NCBI GenBank assembly: GCA_021831035.1
Contig: JAKBNL010000001.1
Span: forward strand, 217,642-281,641
From: Actinomycetes bacterium
GTDB lineage: Bacteria; Actinomycetota; Acidimicrobiia; Acidimicrobiales; RAAP-2
DNA: 64,000 bases
Reading direction: 5' to 3'
Shown: one piece after another, positions 9,068 through 19,202 of the stretch
Numbering within the stretch: position 1 is the stretch's first letter
Layout: each line of letters opens with the position of its first letter
Notes under the pieces: model-generated
Told to the model about the DNA's origin: nothing
Database searches by the model: none
The model's input: only the letters and a program-made list of their open reading frames with translations
Translations under genes and position numbers: made by a program

Positions 9068-9092
9068 GGCAGTCGGAAAGTTCGAGTGCTAA
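9066..9092 (+). promoter_or_regulatory. CIRCE operator (HrcA-binding inverted repeat)
   Basis: TTGGCAGTC, 9 nt, GAGTGCTAA. The right arm matches the CIRCE consensus exactly and the left arm differs from TTAGCACTC at two positions; the 9-nt spacer is canonical. Its place between the promoter and the groES ribosome-binding site implies heat-shock control by HrcA, whose gene is not in the window. Confidence 0.85.
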
Positions 9093-9112
9093 CCGCTCAG
9101 GAGGCAATCACC

Positions 9113-11061
<1,949 letters not shown>

Positions 11062-11080
11062 GTCGCTCGAGTCGACGCGC

Positions 11081-11114
11081 ACGAGACCCCCGGGCAACGC
11101 CCCGGGGGTCTCGT
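11081..11114 (+). terminator. Hairpin terminator after groEL
   Basis: ACGAGACCCCCGGG and CCCGGGGGTCTCGT form a perfect 14-bp stem with a 6-nt loop (CAACGC), 20 nt after the stop. There is no long T tract, as is common for GC-rich actinobacteria. Confidence 0.75.
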
Positions 11115-11986
11115 GTTGGTGGGGGCGGTGTCGCGCGTCGTGGGGCTCCGCGGACGTCGTCCGGGAGTCGACGCCGAGGCCCGCCGCACCGTGCGGGCCC
11201 GTCGATCCTCGAATGACACGTGCGTAGTTTGAGCCCGACTCTCGTCGTGCGCGACGACGTGAGCACGACGAGCGTGATCGAGATGAGGGGCTCGGGGCGA
11301 GCGATCGCGTCAGGGGCACGACGCCGGCTGACACCGAGAGGCCAACGCACGTCCGCGATATGAGCTCGCGACGGGTGGGGCGGATGTTGACGCAGGACAC
11401 TCGAACGTGGTGACGCGTCGTGGTGCTCCCTCACGCGCCGTGGGAAAAAAAGTGTTTTACGCGACCCCGCACGAGTCCCAACGACGTCACAACCATTTGA
11501 CAACGACGTCGCACCCTGGGAGGGTGGCCGGGCGAGGGCGGAGAGGGATGCGATGTCGGTTTGCTTCGCCGAGTGGCACGACGCCCTGGTTCCGGACCCA
11601 CAGCGGTGCACCTCGTTGCCGTACGCGGTGACGGGGGACCCTGACCGAGAGCGGGCGTCGTCCTCGCCAGCCCCCGCGTGGGGGACGGTGGGTGACCACT
11701 CGCGTGGCGGGTCGACGTGTGTCCGTTGTGACCTCGTGTGCGCCGTGCCGGTTCACCGGACTCGGCGTCGCTACGCGAGGGGAGGTGTGGCGATGGCGGA
11801 TCCCCGTGTTGGGTCGCCCGTCGTCGCTTCATGGGGCGTCTCGCGCGTCGAGCGTCCCGATAGTGAGGGTGGCGTGATGACCCCCGGCCCGTACGTGGTC
11901 GCCTCGGCCGGGGCGAGCGAGCGGCGAACCCGACGCCCTGCCTGGACCCTCAAGTGGGGGGTCCATCCATCAACAAGGAGCAGTGC
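11115..11986 (+). other. Long non-coding leader upstream of an exported-protein gene
   Basis: About 870 nt with no convincing gene. The ORFs here lack homology-like features and consistent start signals. It holds an AT-rich island (GGGAAAAAAAGTGTTTTAC, 11442-11460), a TTGACA at 11497-11502 without a good -10 partner, and a 7-bp hairpin (TGGACCC/GGGTCCA, 11943-11965) just before the AAGGAG ribosome-binding site at 11975-11980. It may hold a long 5' UTR or regulatory region for the exported protein that follows. Confidence 0.5.
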
Positions 11987-12868
11987 ATGAAGCGCTTCAT
12001 CAGTAAGAAGGTCGCGATTGTCGGCGGCGCTGCCGCCCTCATCGTCGCGTTGAGCGGGGCCGCGTACGCCTACTTCACGGCCACGGGGACCGGGACGGGT
12101 ACGGCCCAGGTGGGCTACGCGACCAACTGGAAGATCACCAGCACGCCGGGGTCCGGGACGCTCTACCCGGACGCGTCGATCGGCGGCGCCAACCAAGAGT
12201 CCGTCGGGTTCTCGGTCACGAACGAGGGCCAGGGCGACCAGAACCTGTCCGCGCTCTACGTGCTCGTGGCGAACTCCGACGGGTCGCCGTGGTCCTACCA
12301 GCCCAACCCGAACGAGCCCGCCTGCACCGGCGCGGACTTCTCGGTGGGCGGCGCACCGGTGGGCACCCCGTACGAGATCACCTCGGGCGGCGGTATCGGG
12401 ACGTACACACCCGGACAGACGGCGAACGGATCGGTTTCGGTCGAGATGATCGACAACGGAGCCAACCAGGACAACTGCCAGGGGCTCTCGGTCCCGCTGT
12501 ACTTCTCGACGAACCCGGCGCTGTCCATCGACGCTCACCCGAGCCCGGCCTCGGTCTCCGTGGGGAGCAACGTGTCGATCACGACCGACGCGTTCCAGAA
12601 CTACAACGAGAACTCGACCGGTAGCGAGGCGTTCACGTTCAACAACACCTACCTGTCGTTCGTGTCGGCCGGTGACGGTACGTGCACGGCGAACACTTCG
12701 GGCGTCAACACGACCGAGACGTGCACCATGACGGACATGGCTCACTCGATCAAGTCCGACTCGTTCACGTTCACGGCGCTACAGGCCGGCTCGACCACGG
12801 TCAACGTGGTGATCTCGATCCAGGGCTCGGGATCGGCGACCACCACCTTCACGGTGAACGCGAGCTGA
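11987..12868 (+). CDS. Exported surface protein with SipW-like signal and C-terminal beta domain
   Basis: I do not recognise a characterised family. The 293-residue protein has a basic N terminus, a hydrophobic stretch and AYAYFTATGTGTGT, which resembles SipW-dependent (TasA/camelysin-like) signal peptides. Residues about 36-165 form a domain with LYPD, VTNEG and NGANQDNCQG that recurs in the next two small exported proteins; residues about 175-293 look like an Ig-like beta domain. It is rich in Asn, Ser and Thr and visibly lower in GC than its neighbours. The start at 11987 follows AAGGAG; the longer ORF-track start is rejected. Two perfect hairpins follow, so it is probably monocistronic. 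Role inferred: cell-surface or matrix protein. Confidence 0.7.
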   Translation: MKRFISKKVAIVGGAAALIVALSGAAYAYFTATGTGTGTAQVGYATNWKITSTPGSGTLYPDASIGGANQESVGFSVTNEGQGDQNLSALYVLVANSDGSPWSYQPNPNEPACTGADFSVGGAPVGTPYEITSGGGIGTYTPGQTANGSVSVEMIDNGANQDNCQGLSVPLYFSTNPALSIDAHPSPASVSVGSNVSITTDAFQNYNENSTGSEAFTFNNTYLSFVSAGDGTCTANTSGVNTTETCTMTDMAHSIKSDSFTFTALQAGSTTVNVVISIQGSGSATTTFTVNAS

Positions 12869-12880
12869 CAGAACCCGTGA

Positions 12881-12907
12881 CCCGTCAGGCGCCAACCGCC
12901 TGACGGG
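12881..12907 (+). terminator. First of two tandem hairpins
   Basis: CCCGTCAGGCG and CGCCTGACGGG form a perfect 11-bp stem with a CCAAC loop, 12 nt after the stop of the exported-protein gene. Confidence 0.65.
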
Positions 12908-12946
12908 CACCGCGGGCCCCGGGGCTCGACCCCGGGGCCCGCGGTG
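12908..12946 (+). terminator. Second tandem hairpin, 17-bp perfect stem
   Basis: CACCGCGGGCCCCGGGG pairs perfectly with CCCCGGGGCCCGCGGTG around a CTCGA loop. It starts at the base after the first hairpin ends. No T tract follows. The pair could act as a strong terminator or protect the upstream mRNA from 3' decay. Confidence 0.65.
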
Positions 12947-13001
12947 AGACGGCGTCGGCGTACCGTTCGGTCGATCGGACCAGGGATTCGAGGAGAGCGC
13001 A

Positions 13002-13958
13002 GTGGAGATGTGGCGACGGGGTGGGGTGATGACGGTGGCGCTGGCCGCGGTCACGATCGCGCTCTCCTTAGGGGTCGCGAGCGCCCTCGGTCACCCCAGT
13101 CCCCACGACCAACGGAGCGAGACGCCGGCCTTCACCATCACGAGCGTCGTGTACGACTCCGCTTCGGGACCCTTCCCGGCGGCCTCGTGCTCTGGTCCGG
13201 GGGCCCTCCTCTATCCCGGGCTCACCCGCTGTCTCATCTTCACGGTCCAGAACCTCCGTCACCACCCGATCACGGTGACCCAGATCACGGCGTCCCTCGA
13301 CCCCGCGTACCCAAGCCCGCCCCCCCAGTGCGCGGGCAACAATCTCGAGCTGCCCGCCTTCAGCGGCAGTCTCGTCGTTGCGGCGATGTCCTCGGCCTCG
13401 ACGCCCGGCGAGCCGCTGACGCTGAAGGACAGCGGGACCAACCAAGACGCGTGTGAGAACTTCCTCTACCACTTCAGCTACGTGGGCGACGCGACCTCAC
13501 CGGCTCGCACCCACCTCGACCTCGACGGGGCGCCCAATCCGGTCGACGTGGGTGCCCTCGTCACCCTTGACGCGCACGTCTCGTCCGATTACCGCGACGC
13601 CACGGGCGTTCCCCAGGGCGCGGTCACCTTCTATCTGTGCGCCACCGACGCGTGCGCGGAGACGACCGAACTGGGAGTCGTCGCCGTTGACCCCGGGGGC
13701 GACGCCGTCTACTCAACGTCCTCGCTCGCGCAGGGGGCTAACCGCGTCTACGCCGTCTTCACCCCTTCGTCCGACCTCTGGTCGGGCACCCAGTCGTCGG
13801 CGCTGACCGAAGTGGTGGGGCCAACCGGCGACCACGACCACGACCACGGGGACGGCGACGACGCCGACGCGGTCGCGAGCGTTCACGGTGAGGGGCACCA
13901 CGACACGGGTTCGGTGTGCGGTCCGTCGGACGGTTCCGCGTGCAAAGGAGTGCGATGA
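13002..13958 (+). CDS. Exported protein with Ig-like domain and His/Asp-rich tail
   Basis: No family name is supported. The protein (318 residues) has a signal peptide (about residues 1-32). A domain of about 125 residues follows, with LLYPG, FTVQN and SGTNQDACEN, related to its neighbours. Next comes an Ig-like (Big_3/5-like) domain near residues 165-270, and then a tail with HDHDHGDGDD and HGEGHHD that could bind metal. The start is uncertain: GTG 13002 lies 5 nt after AGGAGA, ATG 13008 lies 11 nt after it. TACCGT at 12961-12966 may be its -10 box. The stop overlaps the next start (ATGA), so it leads a three-gene operon. Confidence 0.65.
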   Translation: MEMWRRGGVMTVALAAVTIALSLGVASALGHPSPHDQRSETPAFTITSVVYDSASGPFPAASCSGPGALLYPGLTRCLIFTVQNLRHHPITVTQITASLDPAYPSPPPQCAGNNLELPAFSGSLVVAAMSSASTPGEPLTLKDSGTNQDACENFLYHFSYVGDATSPARTHLDLDGAPNPVDVGALVTLDAHVSSDYRDATGVPQGAVTFYLCATDACAETTELGVVAVDPGGDAVYSTSSLAQGANRVYAVFTPSSDLWSGTQSSALTEVVGPTGDHDHDHGDGDDADAVASVHGEGHHDTGSVCGPSDGSACKGVR

Positions 13959-14431
13959 CCAAGGGTCGCAAAGTCGTGCTGTGGTTCGGCGTCGTCGGGG
14001 TCGCGTGCGCCCTCTCGGGGGCCGCCTTCGCCTACTACTCGGGCAGCGCGTCGTCCTCGACGGTTGTCAACGTGGGCCGCGTCCAGCCGGTCACCGTCAT
14101 GATCGCCACCGGGACGCCCACGACGCCCCTCTACCCCGGTGGCGTGGGGGACGTCTCGCTGACGTTGAACAACCCGAATGACTTCCCCCTGCGGGTCACC
14201 GCTCTCGCTCCCTCGCCGACGGCGCCGGTCACCGCGAACGGTGGGGTCGGACCGTGCACGGTCACCGGGGTCACGGTCTCGTCGCTCACGGGACTCGACC
14301 TCACGATCGCCCCGGGAGACGGTGAGGTCATCGACATCCCCAACGCCGTGTCGATGGGCATGAACTCCCAGAGCGGCTGTCAGGGAGCGACGTTCAGCGT
14401 TCCCGTGTCGCTCACGGTGGAGAAGCCGTGA
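13955..14431 (+). CDS. Small exported protein with SipW-like signal peptide
   Basis: A 158-residue protein with an N-terminal hydrophobic segment ending GAAFAYYSGSASSS, very like the signal of the exported protein at 11987. The mature part is the shared small domain: LYPGGVGDVSLTLNNPN, a central cysteine (GPCTVTGV) and GCQGATFSVPV near the C terminus, so two cysteines may form a disulphide. The ATG at 13955 follows AAAGGAG and overlaps the previous stop (ATGA); the ORF-track start upstream is rejected. Similar single-domain proteins are common in actinobacteria but, to my knowledge, uncharacterised. Confidence 0.65.
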   Translation: MTKGRKVVLWFGVVGVACALSGAAFAYYSGSASSSTVVNVGRVQPVTVMIATGTPTTPLYPGGVGDVSLTLNNPNDFPLRVTALAPSPTAPVTANGGVGPCTVTGVTVSSLTGLDLTIAPGDGEVIDIPNAVSMGMNSQSGCQGATFSVPVSLTVEKP

Positions 14432-15384
14432 ACCGCCGCCCGCGACCCTCACTGGCCACGACCGTGCGCCGTGTCCTCGTGCGCGTTCTCCTGGTGACCG
14501 GGGGAATCGCGGTGGCCGGGGCGCTGGCCGCGTCGGCCTTCTGGCTCGTTCGCGTGGAGTACTCGGGAGCGGCGGTCGCCTCGGGTGCGGTCCTACCGGC
14601 GCCGCACTCCGTGGTGGTCAGTGAGGCGGGCGCGAGCACGGTCGACGTGTCGTGGTCGGTCACCTCGACGCCGTTGCCCGGTCAGACCTTCGAGGTCGTC
14701 CGCGATCCCGGGCCGACGCAGGTTGTCGTCTGCGACACCACTACGTCACCGTGCGTGGACGCGGGTCTCGTCGCAGGCACCTCCTACACCTACAGCGTGG
14801 AGAGCGTGCTCGGCGACTGGCACTCGACACCCGACCCGACCTCGTTCACCGCGCTCGGCGTCCTGTCGACGTCGCCACCGAACGGCACGTACGGCACCCC
14901 GTACCAGTGGACCCTCGCCGCGGTGGGAGGCGACGGGCCCTACACGTGGTCCCTCGCTCCCGGGTCGGCGCCGTTGCCCGACGGTCTCGTCCTCCAGGGT
15001 AACCAGGTGCAGGGGACACCGACGGCGGTGGGCCAGACACGGGGTATCGTCCTCACGGCCACCGACGCGTCGGGCGCGACGGTGGAGACGCCGCCCTACG
15101 CCCTCACCGTCGATCCGGCCCCCCTGACGGTCACCGCCTCGCCGACCGTCTCGGACTACGGCACCGCCCCGACGGTCACCCCGATCTACAGCGGCTTCAA
15201 GAACGGGGACACCGCGAGTGTGGTGGTGACGAACGCGCCCCTGTGCACCAGCTCGGTCCTCGCCACGACCGGGGTGGGCACCTACCCCGACGCCAACACG
15301 TGCTCGGGTGGCGCCGCCACCAACTACACGCTGGTCGAGGTGGCCTCGACCGCCACCGTCGATCCGGCCCCCTCGACGTCGTAG
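14428..15384 (+). CDS. Membrane-anchored protein with FN3, putative-Ig and MBG-like domains
   Basis: A 318-residue protein with an uncleaved-looking N-terminal membrane segment (about residues 18-42). An FN3-like domain follows (about 57-145, with SYTYSVESV), then a He_PIG-like putative Ig domain (about 148-230, with GTYGTPYQWTLAAVGGDGPYTW) and an MBG-like domain (about 232-318, starting VDPAPLTVTASP). The protein ends directly after a second VDPAP, the usual start of another MBG unit, so it may be truncated. The GTG start overlaps the previous stop by 4 nt. The role is inferred to be extracellular adhesion or structure. Confidence 0.6.
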   Translation: MNRRPRPSLATTVRRVLVRVLLVTGGIAVAGALAASAFWLVRVEYSGAAVASGAVLPAPHSVVVSEAGASTVDVSWSVTSTPLPGQTFEVVRDPGPTQVVVCDTTTSPCVDAGLVAGTSYTYSVESVLGDWHSTPDPTSFTALGVLSTSPPNGTYGTPYQWTLAAVGGDGPYTWSLAPGSAPLPDGLVLQGNQVQGTPTAVGQTRGIVLTATDASGATVETPPYALTVDPAPLTVTASPTVSDYGTAPTVTPIYSGFKNGDTASVVVTNAPLCTSSVLATTGVGTYPDANTCSGGAATNYTLVEVASTATVDPAPSTS

Positions 15385-15674
15385 GGCACGATCGTCGACG
15401 GGTGTCTCTCGTGACGGGGAGACGTCATCGTGAGGTACGCGAGAAAGTCGATACGACGTCGGAAAACATTTTCGCGCCCCTGATCGACTGAGATGTGTAC
15501 GGAGCACTCCCGCACGTCGTCGAGGTGATTCGACGCACGCGCGCCGATCGAGGCGACGGTGTCATTGCGCAGCCCTCCATCAGGTGCTACGAGTGGTACG
15601 CGCCGTGACGCCATCGCAGGGGGCGGCGCAATCACGAGACGCCGCGTGGACGACGGCGGGACGGGAGCGTTCGC
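15385..15674 (+). other. Intergenic region with AT-rich island
   Basis: About 290 nt with no gene. GGAAAACATTTTCGCG at 15461-15476 contains the near-palindrome GAAAA-CA-TTTTC and resembles the AT-rich island at 11442-11460 upstream of the first exported protein. It is a candidate promoter or regulator-binding site for the large repeat gene. Confidence 0.35.
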
Positions 15675-18600
15675 ATGACGAGGAGTGGAGTCGATCGAGT
15701 GCGTGGGAGCCGAGCGCGCGCGTGGGCGGCGCGAGCGATCGTGGCGACGTGCGTCGCGCTGGGAGCCACCGTGCTGGCGCAGGCGGCGGCCTCGGCGTCG
15801 TCGGTCTCGGGCGTGAGCGTCGGGACGACGAGCTCGAAGGGCAACGCGGCGGTGACCTGGACCGTGACCTTCACGACGTCGGCCTCCGGGTCGCTCGCCG
15901 GCGGGGGCACGATCACCCTCACCTACCCGAGTGCCTACGTCGTGGCGGCGAGCCCGACGGTCACCTTCTCGACGGGCTTCAGTGGCTGCACCACGGCGAC
16001 GGGATCGGTCGGGTCGGGCTCGCTCACCGTCACCCTTCCCACGGGCTGCACCCTGGCGGCGAGCACCCAGGGCGTCTTTAGCGTCCCGGTCGCCAACCCG
16101 CCGGCGCCGCAGACCTTCTCGGCCAGCCAGTACACCCTCGCGACCAGCGCGGACACGACGGCCCTCGGCGCGACCAACGCCCCGACGACGATCTCCGCCT
16201 CGGGCACCGTCGTGGCGAGCCTCTCGGTCACCGGGCCCGCAACGGCCAACACGGCGGCCTCGCTGACCTACACCTTCACGACCTCGGCGAGCGGCGCGCT
16301 CGCCGCGGGCGACACCGTGAGCGCCTACGTGCCCGCGGGCTACACGGTCGAGAGTGGGCTCAACGCGACCCTCGGCGGTGCGTTCTCCTGCGCCGGGGCC
16401 TCGGTAGCCATCACCTACGCCGCCGGTCCCCCCCAGAGCGTCACCGTCACCGTGCCGTCCGGCTGCTCGCTCGCCGACGCCGCGTCGGGCTCGATCCTGT
16501 TCTCGGACGTCACCCCGCCCGCGACGGCGACGCTGACGGCGAGCGACTACGCCCTCGATACGTCCGAGGACCCGGCGCCGTTCGCCGCGACGAGCGCCCC
16601 GACCAGTTTCGCGCCGTCGGGCTCGTCGGTCACCTCGGTGAGCGCCTCCTCCGCCTCGCTCACGGCCAACGCCGCGACCACCTGGACGATCGGCTTCACC
16701 GACTCCTTGACGGGCACCCTCCAGGCCGGCGACACGGTGACCGCCAACCTCCCACTCTCTCTCACGGGCATCTCGGCGACGCCGACCGTCTCTCTGGCGT
16801 CGGGGTTCTCGTGCGCCCCGACCCCGGCGTCGGCGACCTACTCGGGCGGGTCCCTCGTGGTGAGCGTCCCCGCGGGCTGCACCCTCGGGGGCTCGACCGC
16901 GGCCACGTTCACCTTCGCGGCCACGAACCCGCCGGCGAGCGTGACGCTGAACACCTCTCAGTTCTCGGTGGAGACCTCGGAGGACGCGAGCGGGGCGGTG
17001 ACCGCCTCGTCGGTGACCCCGACGACCTTCGGGGCCTCGGGATCGGCCGTGACGGGGGTGTCCTTCGCCCCCACCCCCTCGACCGCCAACCGGTCGGCCT
17101 CGATGGACGTGAGGTTCACGACCTCGAGCAGCGGTGCTCTCGCCCCCCAGGACTACGTGACGATCCAGCTGCCCGCCGACGTGGTCCTCAGCCCCTCGAC
17201 GTCGGTGGTGACCTCGTCGAGCCTCGGGGGGAGCTGCTCGAGCCCGTTGAGCAGTGTCGTCTCGACCAACGCGGTCACGGCCTATCTGGGGCCGAACTGC
17301 GCCCTGGGGGACAGCGCGACGGCCACCCTCACGATCTCGAACGTGCAGAACCCTCCCGCCACCTCCCACGACGGCACCGCCTCGTACCACGTCCTCACCT
17401 CGGAGGACCCGACCGCGGTCTCACCCGCGACGGCCCCGACCTTCCAGCCCTCGGGCTCGGCGGTGTCCGGGGTCACGGTGAGCCCGGGCAGCACCCTCCA
17501 GAACACCTCGTCGACCTGGACGGTGGGCTTCATGTCCTCGGGCTCGGGGAACCTCGTCGCGGGCGATACCGTGACGTTCCGCTACCCCAACACGCTGTCA
17601 CCCGGCGGGGGCCTCCAGGTGACCTTCGCCGGGGCGTTCTCCTGCGCGGGTACGGCCGTGGCGGGCGTCGTCACCCCGAACGTGGCGTCCGGCGAGAGTG
17701 AGATCACCGCCACCCTCCCCGCCGGGTGCGCGCTCGCCGCCAGCGCGGAGGGGATGATCACCCTCTCGATCACCGCGCCCGCCGCGGGGTCGATCGCCGC
17801 CGCGAGCTTCGCCGTCGCCACGTCCGAGGACCCGACCCTGGTGCCGCCCGCGTCGGGCGTGACGATCGTGCTGCCCAGCGCGACCTTCCACCTCTCGATC
17901 AGCGATTCGACCTCGGGCAGCTCGACCTACACCTACGGCGACTCGATCACGCTCACGGTCGCCGACTCGACCGACAGCCCGACGCCGACCGGTACCGGGG
18001 CGATCCTCTACTCGTCCGACGGGGGCGCCACCTGGGTGTCGCTCCCGGCGTGCTCGGGGCTGAACCTCGCGAGCGGGGCGATGCACTGCACGACGACCGA
18101 CCTACCGGCGGCGTCGCTGCTCGTCGCCTACACCTACTCGGGCAACGCGGACTACGCGCCGGTGCTCGCCTCCCCCACGGTCCTCGGCGGTGCGACCGTC
18201 CACCCGGCGATCCTCACGCTCACGGTCAACGACGCGGTCGACGCCGTGGGGACGCCCTACGCGCTGACGGCGACGCTCTCGGGACTGGTCAACGGCGACA
18301 CGGCCGGGTACGTCTGCACGCCCTACTTCCAGGGGATCAACGGGACGACGTACCCCGGGTCCTCGACGCCGCCCACGCTGGTCGGGTCGTACCGGGTGAC
18401 CTGCGCGCCCCCGGCGTCCGTCTCGATCACGCCGCCGAGTGACCAGGGCGACTACGTCACCGCCTTCGTCGGGGGCACCCTCACGATCTTCGCGCTCCCC
18501 TCGGGCGGTGGCTCGGGCGCCTCGGGGGGCACGACGCCCCAGGTGACCCTCTCGGTCGCGCTGTCGAGCACCCAGGTGGTCGTGGGGAACTCGCTCGACC

Positions 18601-19088
18601 TCTCGAGCGTGGGTGGCTCGGGCTCGGGCGCCGTCACCTACAGCGTCGTGGGCGGGACGGCCCCGGGCTGCGCGATCAGCGGCACGACCCTCAGCGCGAC
18701 CGGTCCGGGGACCTGTGTCGTCGAGGCCACCAAGGCCGGTGACGCCACCTACGCCGCGGTGACCTCGGCCCCGGTGACGGTGACCTTCGTCGCCGCGAAG
18801 GTCGTCACCCACCGACCGGTCGTGACGCCCCGCCCGGTGAGCGTCGGCTTCGCCCCGGGCTCGTCCGCCCTCACCCCGGCCGCGCGCCGGGCGCTCGTCG
18901 CCCTGGTGCGGCGCCTGCACCCCGGGGCCACGCTCACCCTCACCGCGACCGGCGCCCCGCGCGCCCTGGCGTTCGCCCGGGCGAGGGCCGTCGAGGCGTT
19001 CCTCACCCACTACCGCCACCTGCACGTGCGCGTCGTGGCCGTCCTCGGCGCGGCCGCCCGGGTCCGGGTGGTGACCGTCCGCCAGTGA
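15675..19088 (+). CDS. Large exported repeat protein with OmpA-like C-terminal domain
   Basis: A 1137-residue secreted protein of unknown function. A twin-Arg-free signal peptide (to about residue 40) is followed by five repeats starting near residues 43, 179, 317, 457 and 595, each about 138 residues. They share WTV.FT.S.SG.L..GDT, FSC, VPAGC.L, NPPA and TSED elements. Then come an Ig-like domain (about 736-837), an MBG-like domain (840-942), a Gly/Ser linker, another Ig-like domain (955-1038) and a derived OmpA-like domain (1054-1137, FAPGSSALTPAARRAL and FARARAVEAFL). ATG 15675 is chosen because a signal peptide follows at once; GGGAGCG precedes it. A 14-bp hairpin follows the gene. Confidence 0.7.
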   Translation: MTRSGVDRVRGSRARAWAARAIVATCVALGATVLAQAAASASSVSGVSVGTTSSKGNAAVTWTVTFTTSASGSLAGGGTITLTYPSAYVVAASPTVTFSTGFSGCTTATGSVGSGSLTVTLPTGCTLAASTQGVFSVPVANPPAPQTFSASQYTLATSADTTALGATNAPTTISASGTVVASLSVTGPATANTAASLTYTFTTSASGALAAGDTVSAYVPAGYTVESGLNATLGGAFSCAGASVAITYAAGPPQSVTVTVPSGCSLADAASGSILFSDVTPPATATLTASDYALDTSEDPAPFAATSAPTSFAPSGSSVTSVSASSASLTANAATTWTIGFTDSLTGTLQAGDTVTANLPLSLTGISATPTVSLASGFSCAPTPASATYSGGSLVVSVPAGCTLGGSTAATFTFAATNPPASVTLNTSQFSVETSEDASGAVTASSVTPTTFGASGSAVTGVSFAPTPSTANRSASMDVRFTTSSSGALAPQDYVTIQLPADVVLSPSTSVVTSSSLGGSCSSPLSSVVSTNAVTAYLGPNCALGDSATATLTISNVQNPPATSHDGTASYHVLTSEDPTAVSPATAPTFQPSGSAVSGVTVSPGSTLQNTSSTWTVGFMSSGSGNLVAGDTVTFRYPNTLSPGGGLQVTFAGAFSCAGTAVAGVVTPNVASGESEITATLPAGCALAASAEGMITLSITAPAAGSIAAASFAVATSEDPTLVPPASGVTIVLPSATFHLSISDSTSGSSTYTYGDSITLTVADSTDSPTPTGTGAILYSSDGGATWVSLPACSGLNLASGAMHCTTTDLPAASLLVAYTYSGNADYAPVLASPTVLGGATVHPAILTLTVNDAVDAVGTPYALTATLSGLVNGDTAGYVCTPYFQGINGTTYPGSSTPPTLVGSYRVTCAPPASVSITPPSDQGDYVTAFVGGTLTIFALPSGGGSGASGGTTPQVTLSVALSSTQVVVGNSLDLSSVGGSGSGAVTYSVVGGTAPGCAISGTTLSATGPGTCVVEATKAGDATYAAVTSAPVTVTFVAAKVVTHRPVVTPRPVSVGFAPGSSALTPAARRALVALVRRLHPGATLTLTATGAPRALAFARARAVEAFLTHYRHLHVRVVAVLGAAARVRVVTVRQ
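15801..17870 (+). repeat. Five in-frame repeats of about 138 codons
   Basis: Five tandem coding repeats start near 15801, 16209, 16626, 17046 and 17459, a spacing of about 414 nt. They are diverged at DNA level but aligned by a conserved cysteine pair (FSC...PAGC), the NPPA or equivalent turn and the (A/D/E)TSED or ATSAD element before each boundary. Confidence 0.7.
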
Positions 19089-19094
19089 CCCGAC

Positions 19095-19126
19095 GGTGGC
19101 GGGGCGGGGACGCCCGCCCCGCCACC
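19095..19126 (+). terminator. Hairpin terminator after the repeat protein
   Basis: GGTGGCGGGGCGGG and CCCGCCCCGCCACC form a perfect 14-bp stem with a GACG loop, 6 nt after the stop. Confidence 0.7.
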
Positions 19127-19202
19127 GCCCGCTCGCGGCAAGGCGATCCGGGGCGCGGCCGCGGTCGGGGGGCGCCGGGTTAGGGTCGACCAGGGAGGCG
19201 AC

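Noticed and set aside
11497-11502. TTGACA as a -35 box for the exported-protein gene
   Set aside because: No acceptable -10 hexamer lies 16-18 nt downstream and the gene start is almost 500 nt away.
11553-11990. Plus-strand ORF in the long leader; an ATG near 11793 has GGGGAGG upstream
   Set aside because: Composition is not protein-like, it overlaps the exported-protein start, and no recognisable motif is present. A 65-residue peptide cannot be excluded but is not supported.
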